Positions 52,217 through 60,352 of a stretch of DNA of 64,000 nucleotides are shown piece after piece (position 1 is the stretch's first letter; every line of letters begins with the position of its first letter). The notes beneath the pieces are model-generated. The model saw only the letters and a list, made by a program, of their open reading frames with translations, made no database searches and had not been told where the DNA came from. The DNA is from Streptomyces resistomycificus (GTDB taxonomy: Bacteria; Actinomycetota; Actinomycetes; Streptomycetales; Streptomycetaceae): the NCBI RefSeq assembly GCF_001514265.1, contig NZ_KQ948993.1:202787-266786 (forward strand). The letters run 5' to 3'. Both the position numbers and the translations under genes were made by a program.

Positions 52217-53248
52217 TCAGACAGCCTGGCCCGTGGTGCCGCGCACGATCAGGCGCGGGGTGAGGACGACCTCTCGGGGTTCGGTGCGGTCCTGGTCGAG
52301 GCGTTCGACGGCCGCGGTCACCGCGTGCCGGGCCTGTTCGCGGGCGCTCTGGCTGACGGTGGTGAGGTTGAAGCAGCTCAGCCGGGAGAGCGTGTCGTCG
52401 TCGTAGCCGACCACGGAGATCCGGCCGGGGACGGAGACACCGGCCCGGGTGAAGGCGGCGAGGACGCCGATGGCGCACTGGTCGTTGAACGCGACGACCG
52501 CGGTGGGGAGTTCGGGGCCGTCGAGGAGGTGGCGGGCAGCGCGTTCACCGGCCGCTTCGGTGTTGTCCCCGGCGAGGACCCGGATGCGGTCGCCCAGTCC
52601 GTGGCGTCGCATGGCGGTGCGGTAGCCGCGGCGGCGGTCGGTGGCGATGACACCCTTGCCGCCATCGACGTAGACGATCTCTCGATGACCGAGTCCGACC
52701 AGGTGGTCGACGATCTGCCCCACACCTTCGTCGTCCGCCGTCCGTACGACGTCCAGCGCGGCGTCGGCGATCCGGCGGCCGACGGTGATGACGGGCGCCT
52801 TGTTGTCCAGGACGGCGAGCACGTCCGCGGGCGAGGTCGGGCCGAGGAGGATCAGCGCCTCGCTGCGGAAGGCCAGCAGCGTCTCCACGGCGGTCTGCTC
52901 GTCCCGGGTGCGGGTCAGCGTGGACAGGACGAGGTCGTAGCCGACCTCCTCGGCCGCAGTGTGCAGATGTTCGACCAGCTCGGCGTGGAAGGGGCTGTGG
53001 ATGTCGACCATGACGCCGAGCAGCCGACTGCGCCTGCTGGCCAGGGTGCTTGCGGTGCGGTCCACCTGGTAGCCGAGGTCGGCGGCCGCCTTGAGGACCC
53101 GCTGCCGGGTCCGCTCGCTCGGGCCGGCCACTCCACGCAGTACCAGTGACACCGAGGCCGTGGACAGGCCCACCCTTGCGGCCACGTCCTCCAACCTGGG
53201 ACGTTTGTGCGCGCCGTTGCGGTGACGTGCCGTACCGCCGTCGTCCAC
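52217..53248 (-). CDS. LacI-family regulator, inositol region (copy 2)
   Basis: A 343-residue LacI regulator, near-copy of the one at 49062: RPRLEDVAARVGLSTASVSL, then LRGVAGPSERTRQRVLKAAA and DIHSPFHAELVEHLHTAAEE. GTG 53248 (VDDGGTARH) follows GGGGAGG by five bases. It is divergent from the module 2 lipoprotein gene; operator 3 lies between. Probably represses module 2 and itself, with partial overlap of specificity with copy 1. Confidence 0.93.
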   Translation of the reverse strand: MDDGGTARHRNGAHKRPRLEDVAARVGLSTASVSLVLRGVAGPSERTRQRVLKAAADLGYQVDRTASTLASRRSRLLGVMVDIHSPFHAELVEHLHTAAEEVGYDLVLSTLTRTRDEQTAVETLLAFRSEALILLGPTSPADVLAVLDNKAPVITVGRRIADAALDVVRTADDEGVGQIVDHLVGLGHREIVYVDGGKGVIATDRRRGYRTAMRRHGLGDRIRVLAGDNTEAAGERAARHLLDGPELPTAVVAFNDQCAIGVLAAFTRAGVSVPGRISVVGYDDDTLSRLSCFNLTTVSQSAREQARHAVTAAVERLDQDRTEPREVVLTPRLIVRGTTGQAV

Positions 53249-53324
53249 CTGCGCCTCCCCACGGCAAATCTCCTTGAGCAACACCCTTGACACGCTCACA
53301 AAACAAGGTTGATAGTACCAGAAC

Positions 53325-53338
53325 TTAAAGCGTTTTAA
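53325..53338. promoter_or_regulatory. LacI-type operator 3
   Basis: TTAAAGCGTTTTAA, one mismatch from the palindrome, in the divergent region between LacI copy 2 and the module 2 lipoprotein. On the minus strand TACTAT (a plausible -10) lies just downstream, as with operator 2. Confidence 0.8.
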
Positions 53339-53532
53339 ATTGTCCTGTTGTTCCGACGAAGCCAGCTCAAGAGCAACGACGCGGGCGCACGGCGCGGCAG
53401 CCACCCCCACTGCCCGCGACACTCCGCCTCCAGACACTCCGCACTCCCGGAGCACACCCAGTGGCTGGCGCATAATCCCGGTCCCCCAGACGCTTTTCCG
53501 ACCTCCTTCCAGCTGCACAGTGAGGTGCACGC

Positions 53533-54552
53533 ATGAACCGCACAGCGCGTTCCCGTTCCCGCAAGATCGCCCCCGCCGTGGCCGTGGCCGCCGCGGCCAC
53601 CTTGATCCTCGCGGGCTGTTCCAGCAGTTCCGGCGGCAAGAAGGCCGAGGAGGAAGCGGGCGACATCTCCGCCGGCAAGGCCGACACCCCCCGTATGACG
53701 GTCGCGATGATCACCCACGCGCCCTCCGGTGACACCTTCTGGGACACCATCCGCAAGGGCGCCGAGGCCGCCGCGGCCAAGGACAACCTCAAGCTCATCT
53801 ACTCCAACGACGAGAGCGCCGCCGACCAGGCTGCCCTGGTCCAGAACGCCATCGACCAGAAGGTCGACGGCATCGCGGTCACCCTCGCCAAGCCGGACGC
53901 CATGAAGGAAGTCGTCGCCAAGGCCGTCAAGGCGGGTATCCCCGTCGTCGGCCTCAACGCCGGCATGTCCGACTGGAAGGAGCAGGGCCTGCTCTCCTTC
54001 TTCGGCCAGGACGAGGCCGTCTCCGGCCAGGCACTCGGCACCAAGCTCAACTCCACCGGCGCCCAGCACGCCCTGTGCGTGGTGCAGGTCCAGGGCGCGG
54101 TCAACCTCGAACAGCGCTGTGCCGGCGTGGAGAAGAACTTCAAGGGCAAGACCACCAAGCTCTACGTCAATGGCGCCGACATGCCGTCGGTAAAGTCGAC
54201 GATCACCGCCAAGCTCAAGCAGGACTCCTCCATCGACGAGGTGGTCACGCTCGCCGCCCCGATCGCACTGACCGCCGCGCAGTCGGTCGACGAGACGGGC
54301 AGCAAGGCGAAGATCGCCACCTTCGATCTCAACAAGGAGCTCATCTCCGCCATCAAGGGCGGCTCCATCGAGTTCGCGGTCGACCAGCAGCCCTACCTCC
54401 AGGGCTACCTGTCCGTCGACTCGCTGTGGCTCTACAAGAACAACGGCAACTACAGCGGCGGCGGCGAGGCGCCGATCCTGACGGGCCCGGCGTTCGTCGA
54501 CAAGGCCAACGTCGACACCGTGGCCGCGTTCGCCGCGAAGGGCACCCGGTGA
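53533..54552 (+). CDS. sugar ABC transporter substrate-binding lipoprotein (module 2)
   Basis: A 339-residue lipoprotein with lipobox LILAGCSSSS near residue 25 and the Peripla_BP_4 fold (AMITHAPSGDTFWDTIRKGA, NDESAADQAALVQNAIDQ, GLNAGMSDWK, EFAVDQQPYLQGYLSVDSLW). It is homologous to the module 1 binding protein but well diverged. Its stop overlaps the permease start (TGATG). It likely binds inositol or a related polyol. Confidence 0.92.
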   Translation: MNRTARSRSRKIAPAVAVAAAATLILAGCSSSSGGKKAEEEAGDISAGKADTPRMTVAMITHAPSGDTFWDTIRKGAEAAAAKDNLKLIYSNDESAADQAALVQNAIDQKVDGIAVTLAKPDAMKEVVAKAVKAGIPVVGLNAGMSDWKEQGLLSFFGQDEAVSGQALGTKLNSTGAQHALCVVQVQGAVNLEQRCAGVEKNFKGKTTKLYVNGADMPSVKSTITAKLKQDSSIDEVVTLAAPIALTAAQSVDETGSKAKIATFDLNKELISAIKGGSIEFAVDQQPYLQGYLSVDSLWLYKNNGNYSGGGEAPILTGPAFVDKANVDTVAAFAAKGTR

Positions 54553-55631
54553 TGAGCATGACCCAGCAGGCTGCGGCGGCGGTGACTACACCGCCGGCCC
54601 CCGGCCCCGGCACGGAGAAGGACGGGCGGACCACCGAACGCCCCCTTGCCATACGGCTGTTGGCCCGACCCGAGATCGGTGTCTTCCTCGGCGCCGTCGC
54701 GGTATGGGTGTTCTTCCTGATATCCGCCCCGCCGGTGCGCGACGGCGGCTCGATGGCGAACATCCTCTACCAGTCGTCCACCATCGGGATCATGGCGCTG
54801 CCGGTCGCGCTGCTGATGATCGGCGGCGAGTTCGACCTCTCGGCCGGTGTAGGCGTGATCGCCTCGGCGCTCACCGCCAGCATGGTCGCCTACCAGCTGA
54901 GCATGAACGTCTGGGTGGGCGTGATCGTCGCGCTCGTCGCGTCGCTGGGCATCGGGTTCCTCAACGGCTGGCTGCTGATGAGGACCGGCCTGCCCTCCTT
55001 CCTCGTCACGCTGGGCACGTTCCTGATCCTCCAGGGTGTCAATCTGGCCGTCACCAAGCTGATCACCGGCAATGTGGCGACCGACGACATAAGCGACATG
55101 GACGGCTTCAGCCAGGCGAAGGCACTGTTCTCCTCGTCCTTCGACGTCGGCGTCGTCCAGGTCAAGATCACCGTCGTGTGGTGGCTGGCCTTCGCCGCAC
55201 TGGCCACCTGGGTGCTGCTCCGTACCAAGTACGGCAACTGGATCTTCGCGGTCGGCGGCAACAAGGACTCCGCCCGGGCCGTCGGTGTCCCGGTGGCCTT
55301 CACGAAGATCTCCCTGTTCATGCTGGTCGGCTTCGGCGCCTGGTTCGTCGGCATGCACCAGCTCTTCGCCTTCAACACCGTCCAGTCCGGCGAGGGCGTC
55401 GGCCAGGAGCTCATCTACATCGCCGCGGCCGTCATCGGCGGCTGTCTCCTCACCGGCGGCTCCGGCAGCGCGATCGGGCCCGTCTTCGGTGCCTTCATGT
55501 TCGGCATGGTGCAGCAGGGCATCGTCTACGCCGGCTGGAACCCGGACTGGTTCAAGGCCTTCCTCGGCGTGATGCTCCTCGGCGCCACGCTCATCAATCT
55601 GTGGGTCAGCCGCGCGGCGACCCGGAGGTGA
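54552..55631 (+). CDS. sugar ABC transporter permease (module 2)
   Basis: A 359-residue RbsC-type permease with the same motif as module 1 (MIGGEFDLSAGVGVIASALT near residue 96) and the coupling loop FAVGGNKDSARAVGVPVAFT. About ten membrane helices. It overlaps the lipoprotein stop by one base and is eight bases before the ATPase gene. Confidence 0.93.
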   Translation: MSMTQQAAAAVTTPPAPGPGTEKDGRTTERPLAIRLLARPEIGVFLGAVAVWVFFLISAPPVRDGGSMANILYQSSTIGIMALPVALLMIGGEFDLSAGVGVIASALTASMVAYQLSMNVWVGVIVALVASLGIGFLNGWLLMRTGLPSFLVTLGTFLILQGVNLAVTKLITGNVATDDISDMDGFSQAKALFSSSFDVGVVQVKITVVWWLAFAALATWVLLRTKYGNWIFAVGGNKDSARAVGVPVAFTKISLFMLVGFGAWFVGMHQLFAFNTVQSGEGVGQELIYIAAAVIGGCLLTGGSGSAIGPVFGAFMFGMVQQGIVYAGWNPDWFKAFLGVMLLGATLINLWVSRAATRR

Positions 55632-55638
55632 CCATCCC

Positions 55639-56538
55639 ATGACAACCACCATCGAGACCCAGCCCGCCGAGACGGTGCCCGAGGACGGCAAGCCGGTCGT
55701 CGAACTCAAGGCCACCGGCAAGTCCTACGGCAACATCCGCGCCCTGCACGGCGTGAGCCTGTCCGTCCACCCCGGCAAGGTGACCTGCGTCCTCGGCGAC
55801 AACGGCGCCGGCAAGTCCACCCTGATCAAAATCATCTCCGGGCTGCACCAGCACACCGAGGGCGGGCTCCTCGTCGACGGGCGGCCGGTACACTTCTCCA
55901 CTCCGCGCGAGGCCCTCGACGCGGGTATTGCCACCGTCTACCAGGACCTCGCCGTCGTCCCGCTGATGCCGGTGTGGCGCAACTTCTTCCTCGGCTCCGA
56001 GATGACCAAGGGCCCCTGGCCGCTGCGTCGCCTCGACATCGAGACGATGAAGAAGACCGCCGACGAGGAACTGCGCAACATGGGCATCGTCCTCGACGAC
56101 CTCGAACAGCCCATCGGGACTCTGTCAGGCGGCCAGCGCCAGTGCGTCGCCATCGCCCGCGCCGTCTACTTCGGCGCCCGCGTCCTCATCCTCGACGAGC
56201 CGACCGCCGCCCTCGGCGTCAAGCAGTCCGGCGTGGTCCTGAAGTACATCGCCATGGCCCGCGACCGCGGCCTCGGCGTCATCTTCATCACCCACAACCC
56301 CCACCACGCCTACATGGTGGGCGACCACTTCAGCGTCCTGCGCCTGGGCACCCTGGAACTGTCCGCCTCCCGCGACGAGGTCAGCCTCGAAGAGCTCACC
56401 AACCACATGGCCGGTGGCGCCGAACTCGCCGCACTCAAGCACGAGTTGGCACAGGTCAGCGGTGTCGACACCGAGGAGCTCCCGGAAGAGGGCGATGTGA
56501 CCACCCCCGCGGCGACCGCACCGGACGGGTCAGCCTGA
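55639..56538 (+). CDS. sugar ABC transporter ATP-binding protein (module 2)
   Basis: A 299-residue single-domain ATPase: Walker A GDNGAGKSTLIKIISG near residue 54, signature LSGGQRQCVAIARAVYFG near 163, Walker B VLILDEPTAALGVKQ near 184, switch His FITHNPHHAYMVGD. It is a paralogue of the ATPase at 45569. The C-terminal 30 residues are acidic and Thr/Ala-rich. Confidence 0.93.
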   Translation: MTTTIETQPAETVPEDGKPVVELKATGKSYGNIRALHGVSLSVHPGKVTCVLGDNGAGKSTLIKIISGLHQHTEGGLLVDGRPVHFSTPREALDAGIATVYQDLAVVPLMPVWRNFFLGSEMTKGPWPLRRLDIETMKKTADEELRNMGIVLDDLEQPIGTLSGGQRQCVAIARAVYFGARVLILDEPTAALGVKQSGVVLKYIAMARDRGLGVIFITHNPHHAYMVGDHFSVLRLGTLELSASRDEVSLEELTNHMAGGAELAALKHELAQVSGVDTEELPEEGDVTTPAATAPDGSA

Positions 56539-56585
56539 ATCCCACGAATGATCCACCCTTCCTCCCGACCCGAAGGCAAACGCCC

Positions 56586-57437
56586 ATGAAGATCGCCCTC
56601 GACCCCTACATGATCCGCAACGTCCCGCTGCTCGAACTGCCAGGCGTGGTGGCCGAGTTGGGCTACGAGTGGATCGAGCTGTCCCCCCGCGAGGACTTCA
56701 TCCCCTTCTTCCGTCACCCCCGCGTGGATGACGCAACGGTCCGCAAGTTCCGTAAGGCGCTGGACTCGGCGGGCGTCGGCATCTCCTCCCTGCTGCCGCT
56801 GTTCCGCTGGTCGGGACCGGACGAGGACGCCCGTCAGGCCGCCGTACGGTACTGGAAGCGCTCCATCCAGATCGCCGCCGACCTCGGCGTGGACAGCATG
56901 ATCTCGGAGTTCAACGGCCGCCCCGAGGACCCCGACCGCAGCGAGGCGCAGTTCTGGAAGTCCCTGGACGAGCTGCTGCCGGTCTTCGAGCGTGAGGGCA
57001 TCAAGCTCACCCTGGAGCCGCACCCGGACGACTTCATCGAGAACGGCTACGACGCGATCAATCTGATCCGGGGCATCAACCACCCCAACGTCACCTTCCT
57101 CTACTGCGCCCCGCACACCTTCCACATCGGCAACGACGCCCCCGGCATCATCGAGTACGCGGGCGATCTGCTCACCCACGTCCACCTGGCCGACGCCTTC
57201 GACCACACCGCCTCCTCGGGCAACCGCTACATCCTCAACCCGCCCGGCACCACGGCCCGTATCCACCAGCACCTGGACATGGGCGAGGGCGAGGTCGACT
57301 TCGACGAGCTCTTCCGCGAGCTGCGCACCCACGGGTTCGACGGCACGCTGACCGCCTGCGTCTTCGCGTGGGAGGAACGGGCCAAGGAGTCCTCGGTGCT
57401 CATGCGCGAAAAGATCGCGGAGTACCTGGCGCGCTGA
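56586..57437 (+). CDS. iolH: IolH-like sugar phosphate isomerase/epimerase
   Basis: A 283-residue TIM-barrel protein of the xylose-isomerase-like superfamily. It strongly resembles IolH: ELGYEWIELSPREDFIPFFR, SLLPLFRWSGPDEDARQAAV, EFNGRPEDPDRSEAQFWKSL, KLTLEPHPDDFIENGYDA, LLTHVHLADAFDHTASSGNR, NPPGTTARIHQHLDMGEGE. Metal-ligand acids and histidines are kept. ATG 56586. It closes the module 2 transport operon. The precise reaction of IolH is not settled. Confidence 0.88.
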   Translation: MKIALDPYMIRNVPLLELPGVVAELGYEWIELSPREDFIPFFRHPRVDDATVRKFRKALDSAGVGISSLLPLFRWSGPDEDARQAAVRYWKRSIQIAADLGVDSMISEFNGRPEDPDRSEAQFWKSLDELLPVFEREGIKLTLEPHPDDFIENGYDAINLIRGINHPNVTFLYCAPHTFHIGNDAPGIIEYAGDLLTHVHLADAFDHTASSGNRYILNPPGTTARIHQHLDMGEGEVDFDELFRELRTHGFDGTLTACVFAWEERAKESSVLMREKIAEYLAR

Positions 57438-57488
57438 CCTCCGTGGGAGCTCTGCCTCCCGTCGGCGAATTCTCGTCGTAACAACCTA

Positions 57489-57592
57489 TTGACATGACAT
57501 TTAAGGGAGGGCAAGGTCCTCCACAAGGCGTTTTTAAAGCGCTTTAAGCCCTCGCTCCACCTGCTGATTCCTCCGAAACGAAGGAAAGAACG
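57489..57592 (+). promoter_or_regulatory. iolC promoter region with LacI operator 4
   Basis: TTGACA at 57489-57494 is a good -35 for the downstream catabolic operon. TTAAAGCGCTTTAA at 57534-57547 is a perfect 14-base palindrome, the best of the four LacI sites. A -10 was not identified with confidence. Confidence 0.75.
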
Positions 57593-58597
57593 ATGCCGTT
57601 CGAAGTGCTCACCCTTGGCCGCGTCGGGGTGGATGTGTATCCGCTCCAGACAGGCGTGGGACTGGCGGAGGTCACCTCGTTCGGCAAGTACCTCGGCGGC
57701 AGTCCGACGAACGTGGCGGTGGCCGCCGCCCGCTACGGGCGCTCCGCGGCCGTGATCACGAAGACCGGCCGGGACCCGTTCGGCGACTTCGTACGGACGG
57801 CCCTGAACGGATATGGGGTGGACAGTCGGTACGTCGGTACGTCGGACATCGCGCCGACGCCGGTGACGTTCTGCGAGATCTTCCCGCCGGACGACTTCCC
57901 GCTGTACTTCTACCGGCTGCCGAAGGCACCCGACCTGGACATCCAGGCAGCTGAGCTGGACCTGGACGCGGTGCGGGACGCGCGGATCTTCTGGTTCACC
58001 GGCACCGGGCTGAGCGAGGAGCCGAGCCGGTCGGCCACGCTGGCCGCGCTGGCTCACCGGGCCAAGGCCGGGGCGACAGTCTTCGACCTCGACTGGCGTC
58101 CCATGTTCTGGAGCGACCCCGCTGAGGCGCGTTCCTACTACGCCGAAGCCCTGCGGCACACCACGGTCGCGGTCGGCAACCTCGACGAGTGCGAGGTCGC
58201 CACCGGCGAGCGTGAGCCGTACGCGGCCGCGAAGGCACTGCTGGCCGCCGGTGTGGAACTGGCCGTCGTGAAGCAGGGCCCGAAGGGGGTCCTGGCCATG
58301 GACCGGGACGGCACCACCGCCGAGATCCCGCCGGTGCCGGTAGACGTCGTCAACGGCCTGGGGGCCGGTGATGCCTTCGGCGGGGCGCTGTGCCACGGGC
58401 TGCTGTCCGGGTGGGACTCCGCACGCACGGTGTCCTTCGCCAACGCCGCCGGCGCGATCGTCGCGGGCAGGCTGTCCTGCTCCGACGCGATGCCGACCAA
58501 GGCCGAAGTCGACGCCAAGCTTCAGGAGGCCTCTCTCGCCTCCGCCGAAGCCGCCACCGAAGCCTCCGCCGAGGCGTCCACCGAACGAAAGGCGTGA
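57593..58597 (+). CDS. iolC: 5-dehydro-2-deoxygluconokinase
   Basis: A 334-residue PfkB-family sugar kinase. It phosphorylates 5-dehydro-2-deoxygluconate, the sixth step of inositol breakdown. Features: FGKYLGGSPTNVAVAAARYG near residue 25, DWRPMFWSDP near 165, and the catalytic anion-hole NGLGAGDAFGGALCHGLLSG near 253. ATG 57593 follows GGAAAG. An Ala/Glu-rich tail of about 25 residues ends it. It is first in the operon iolC-aldolase-iolB-iolD-iolA. Confidence 0.94.
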   Translation: MPFEVLTLGRVGVDVYPLQTGVGLAEVTSFGKYLGGSPTNVAVAAARYGRSAAVITKTGRDPFGDFVRTALNGYGVDSRYVGTSDIAPTPVTFCEIFPPDDFPLYFYRLPKAPDLDIQAAELDLDAVRDARIFWFTGTGLSEEPSRSATLAALAHRAKAGATVFDLDWRPMFWSDPAEARSYYAEALRHTTVAVGNLDECEVATGEREPYAAAKALLAAGVELAVVKQGPKGVLAMDRDGTTAEIPPVPVDVVNGLGAGDAFGGALCHGLLSGWDSARTVSFANAAGAIVAGRLSCSDAMPTKAEVDAKLQEASLASAEAATEASAEASTERKA

Positions 58598-58601
58598 CGA
58601 C

Positions 58602-59474
58602 GTGCTGTCCGACAACGTGAGCCGGATCGTGGCCGCCCGAGTGAGCGACCCGGGCGCTATCGCGGCCGCCGCCGCCCGCCGTATCAAGGCCACCTCGCTG
58701 TTCGGCGAGCACGGCAAGACCATGATCATCGCCGCCGACCACCCCGCCCGCGGCGCCAACGGCGTCGGCGGCGACCCCAACGCGATGGCCGACCGCGCCG
58801 AGCTGCTGGACCGGCTGTGCATCGCCCTGGACCGGCCCGGCGTGACCGGTGTGCTGGGCACCGCCGACATCCTCGAAGACCTGCTGCTGCTCGGCGTCCT
58901 CGACGGCAAGAGCGTCTTCGGTTCCATGAACCGGGGCGGGCTGGCCGGTTCGGTGTTCGAGATCGACGACCGGTTCACCGGCTACGACGCCGAGACGATC
59001 GCGGCGATGGGCTTCGACGGCGGCAAGACGCTGACCCGGATCGCTCTGGAGGACCCGGCGACCCCGTCGGTCTTGGAGAACACCGCCCGCGCGGTCAGCG
59101 AGCTCAATGACCGTCAACTCATCGCCATGGTCGAGCCGTTCCTGTCGGTCTGGCAGGACGGAAAGATCCGCAACGACCTGTCCACCGACGCCGTCATCAA
59201 GTCGGTCACCATCGCCTCCGGCCTGGGCCGCCGTACCGCCTACACCTGGCTGAAGCTGCCCGTCGTGCCCGACATGGAGCGTGTACTGGCCGCCTCGACG
59301 CTGCCCGCCGTGTTGCTGGGCGGCGAGGTCAAGGACGCCGAGGCCGCGTTCGCCTCCTGGGGCAAGGCCCTCAAGCTCCCCACCGCGCAGGGGCTGGTCG
59401 TCGGGCGCTCGCTGCTCTATCCCGCGGGCGGCGACGTCGCCGGCGCGGTCGACAAGGCGGTGAGCCTGCTGTGA
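58602..59474 (+). CDS. class I aldolase-like protein (Cgl0159 family)
   Basis: A 290-residue (beta/alpha)8 protein of the Cgl0159/IolJ-like aldolase family: TMIIAADHPARGANGVGGDP near residue 44, GSMNRGGLAGSVFEIDDRFT near 108, YTWLKLPVVPDMERVL and GLVVGRSLLYPAGGDVAGAV near the end. It lies between iolC and iolB, so it probably splits the 5-dehydro-2-deoxygluconate phosphate made by IolC (IolJ function). GTG 58602 is four bases after the iolC stop, preceded by GAAAGG. Confidence 0.85.
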   Translation: MLSDNVSRIVAARVSDPGAIAAAAARRIKATSLFGEHGKTMIIAADHPARGANGVGGDPNAMADRAELLDRLCIALDRPGVTGVLGTADILEDLLLLGVLDGKSVFGSMNRGGLAGSVFEIDDRFTGYDAETIAAMGFDGGKTLTRIALEDPATPSVLENTARAVSELNDRQLIAMVEPFLSVWQDGKIRNDLSTDAVIKSVTIASGLGRRTAYTWLKLPVVPDMERVLAASTLPAVLLGGEVKDAEAAFASWGKALKLPTAQGLVVGRSLLYPAGGDVAGAVDKAVSLL

Positions 59475-60352
59475 CCGCTGCAAGCAAGTACCACCTGCCG
59501 AAGGGGACTTCGGCCGACGGCCCCTACGACCTCCTGGTCACGCCCGAGTCGGCGGGCTGGGGATACTCCGGCCTCAGGATCCTGACCCTGAAGCCGGGCG
59601 AGGCGCACGCCCTGTCCACCGAGGACTCCGAGTTCCTGGTCCTGCCGCTGACGGGGTCTTGCACCGTCACCACGGACGGCAAGGCTTTCGAGCTCGAGGG
59701 CCGGACAGGCGTGTTCGCCTCGGTCACCGATTTCGCGTATCTCCCCCGCGAGTCGGAGGCCTTGATCAGCAGCGCGACCGGTGGAACGTTCGCGCTGCCC
59801 TCCGCCCGTACCGAGCAAGGGGGTCACTCGGCTCGGTACGGGCGCAAGGAGGACGTTCCCGTCGAACTGCGAGGCGCGGGCGCCTGCTCGCGCCAGGTCA
59901 ACAACTACTGCCTGCCCGGGACGTTCGAGGCCGAGCAGTTGCTCGTGTGCGAGGTGCTCACACCCGGCGGCAACTGGTCCTCGTACCCGCCGCACAAGCA
60001 CGACGAGGCCCATCCGGGCGTGGAGTCGGAGCTGGAGGAGATCTACTACTTCGAGGTCTCCGGCGGCGAGGACGGCTTCGGCTACCAGCGGGTCTACGGC
60101 ACCCCCGAGCGGCCCATCGAGGTGCTCGCCGAGATCCGCTCCGGCGACACCGTGCTGATCCCGCACGGCTGGCACGGCCCCTCGATCGCCGCGCCTGGCT
60201 ACGACCTCTACTACCTCAACGTCATGGCCGGCCCCGGCCAGGACCGTGCCTGGCTGATCTGCGACGACCCCGCCCACGGCTGGGTCCGCGTCACCTGGGA
60301 CACGCAAGACATCGATGACCGGCTGCCGTTCGGGGCCGAGGAGAAGCACTGA
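59471..60352 (+). CDS. iolB: 5-deoxy-glucuronate isomerase
   Basis: A 293-residue bicupin. It converts 5-deoxyglucuronate to 5-dehydro-2-deoxygluconate. Metal-site text: YPPHKHDEAHPGVESELEEI near residue 176 and IPHGWHGPSIAAPGYDLYYL near 235, typical of IolB. The GTG start at 59471 overlaps the aldolase stop by four bases; its own stop overlaps the iolD start. Confidence 0.95.
   Translation: MTAASKYHLPKGTSADGPYDLLVTPESAGWGYSGLRILTLKPGEAHALSTEDSEFLVLPLTGSCTVTTDGKAFELEGRTGVFASVTDFAYLPRESEALISSATGGTFALPSARTEQGGHSARYGRKEDVPVELRGAGACSRQVNNYCLPGTFEAEQLLVCEVLTPGGNWSSYPPHKHDEAHPGVESELEEIYYFEVSGGEDGFGYQRVYGTPERPIEVLAEIRSGDTVLIPHGWHGPSIAAPGYDLYYLNVMAGPGQDRAWLICDDPAHGWVRVTWDTQDIDDRLPFGAEEKH

Noticed and set aside
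58350..59483. Long minus-strand frames opposite the inositol operon
   Set aside because: Shadows of clearly coding genes on the plus strand.
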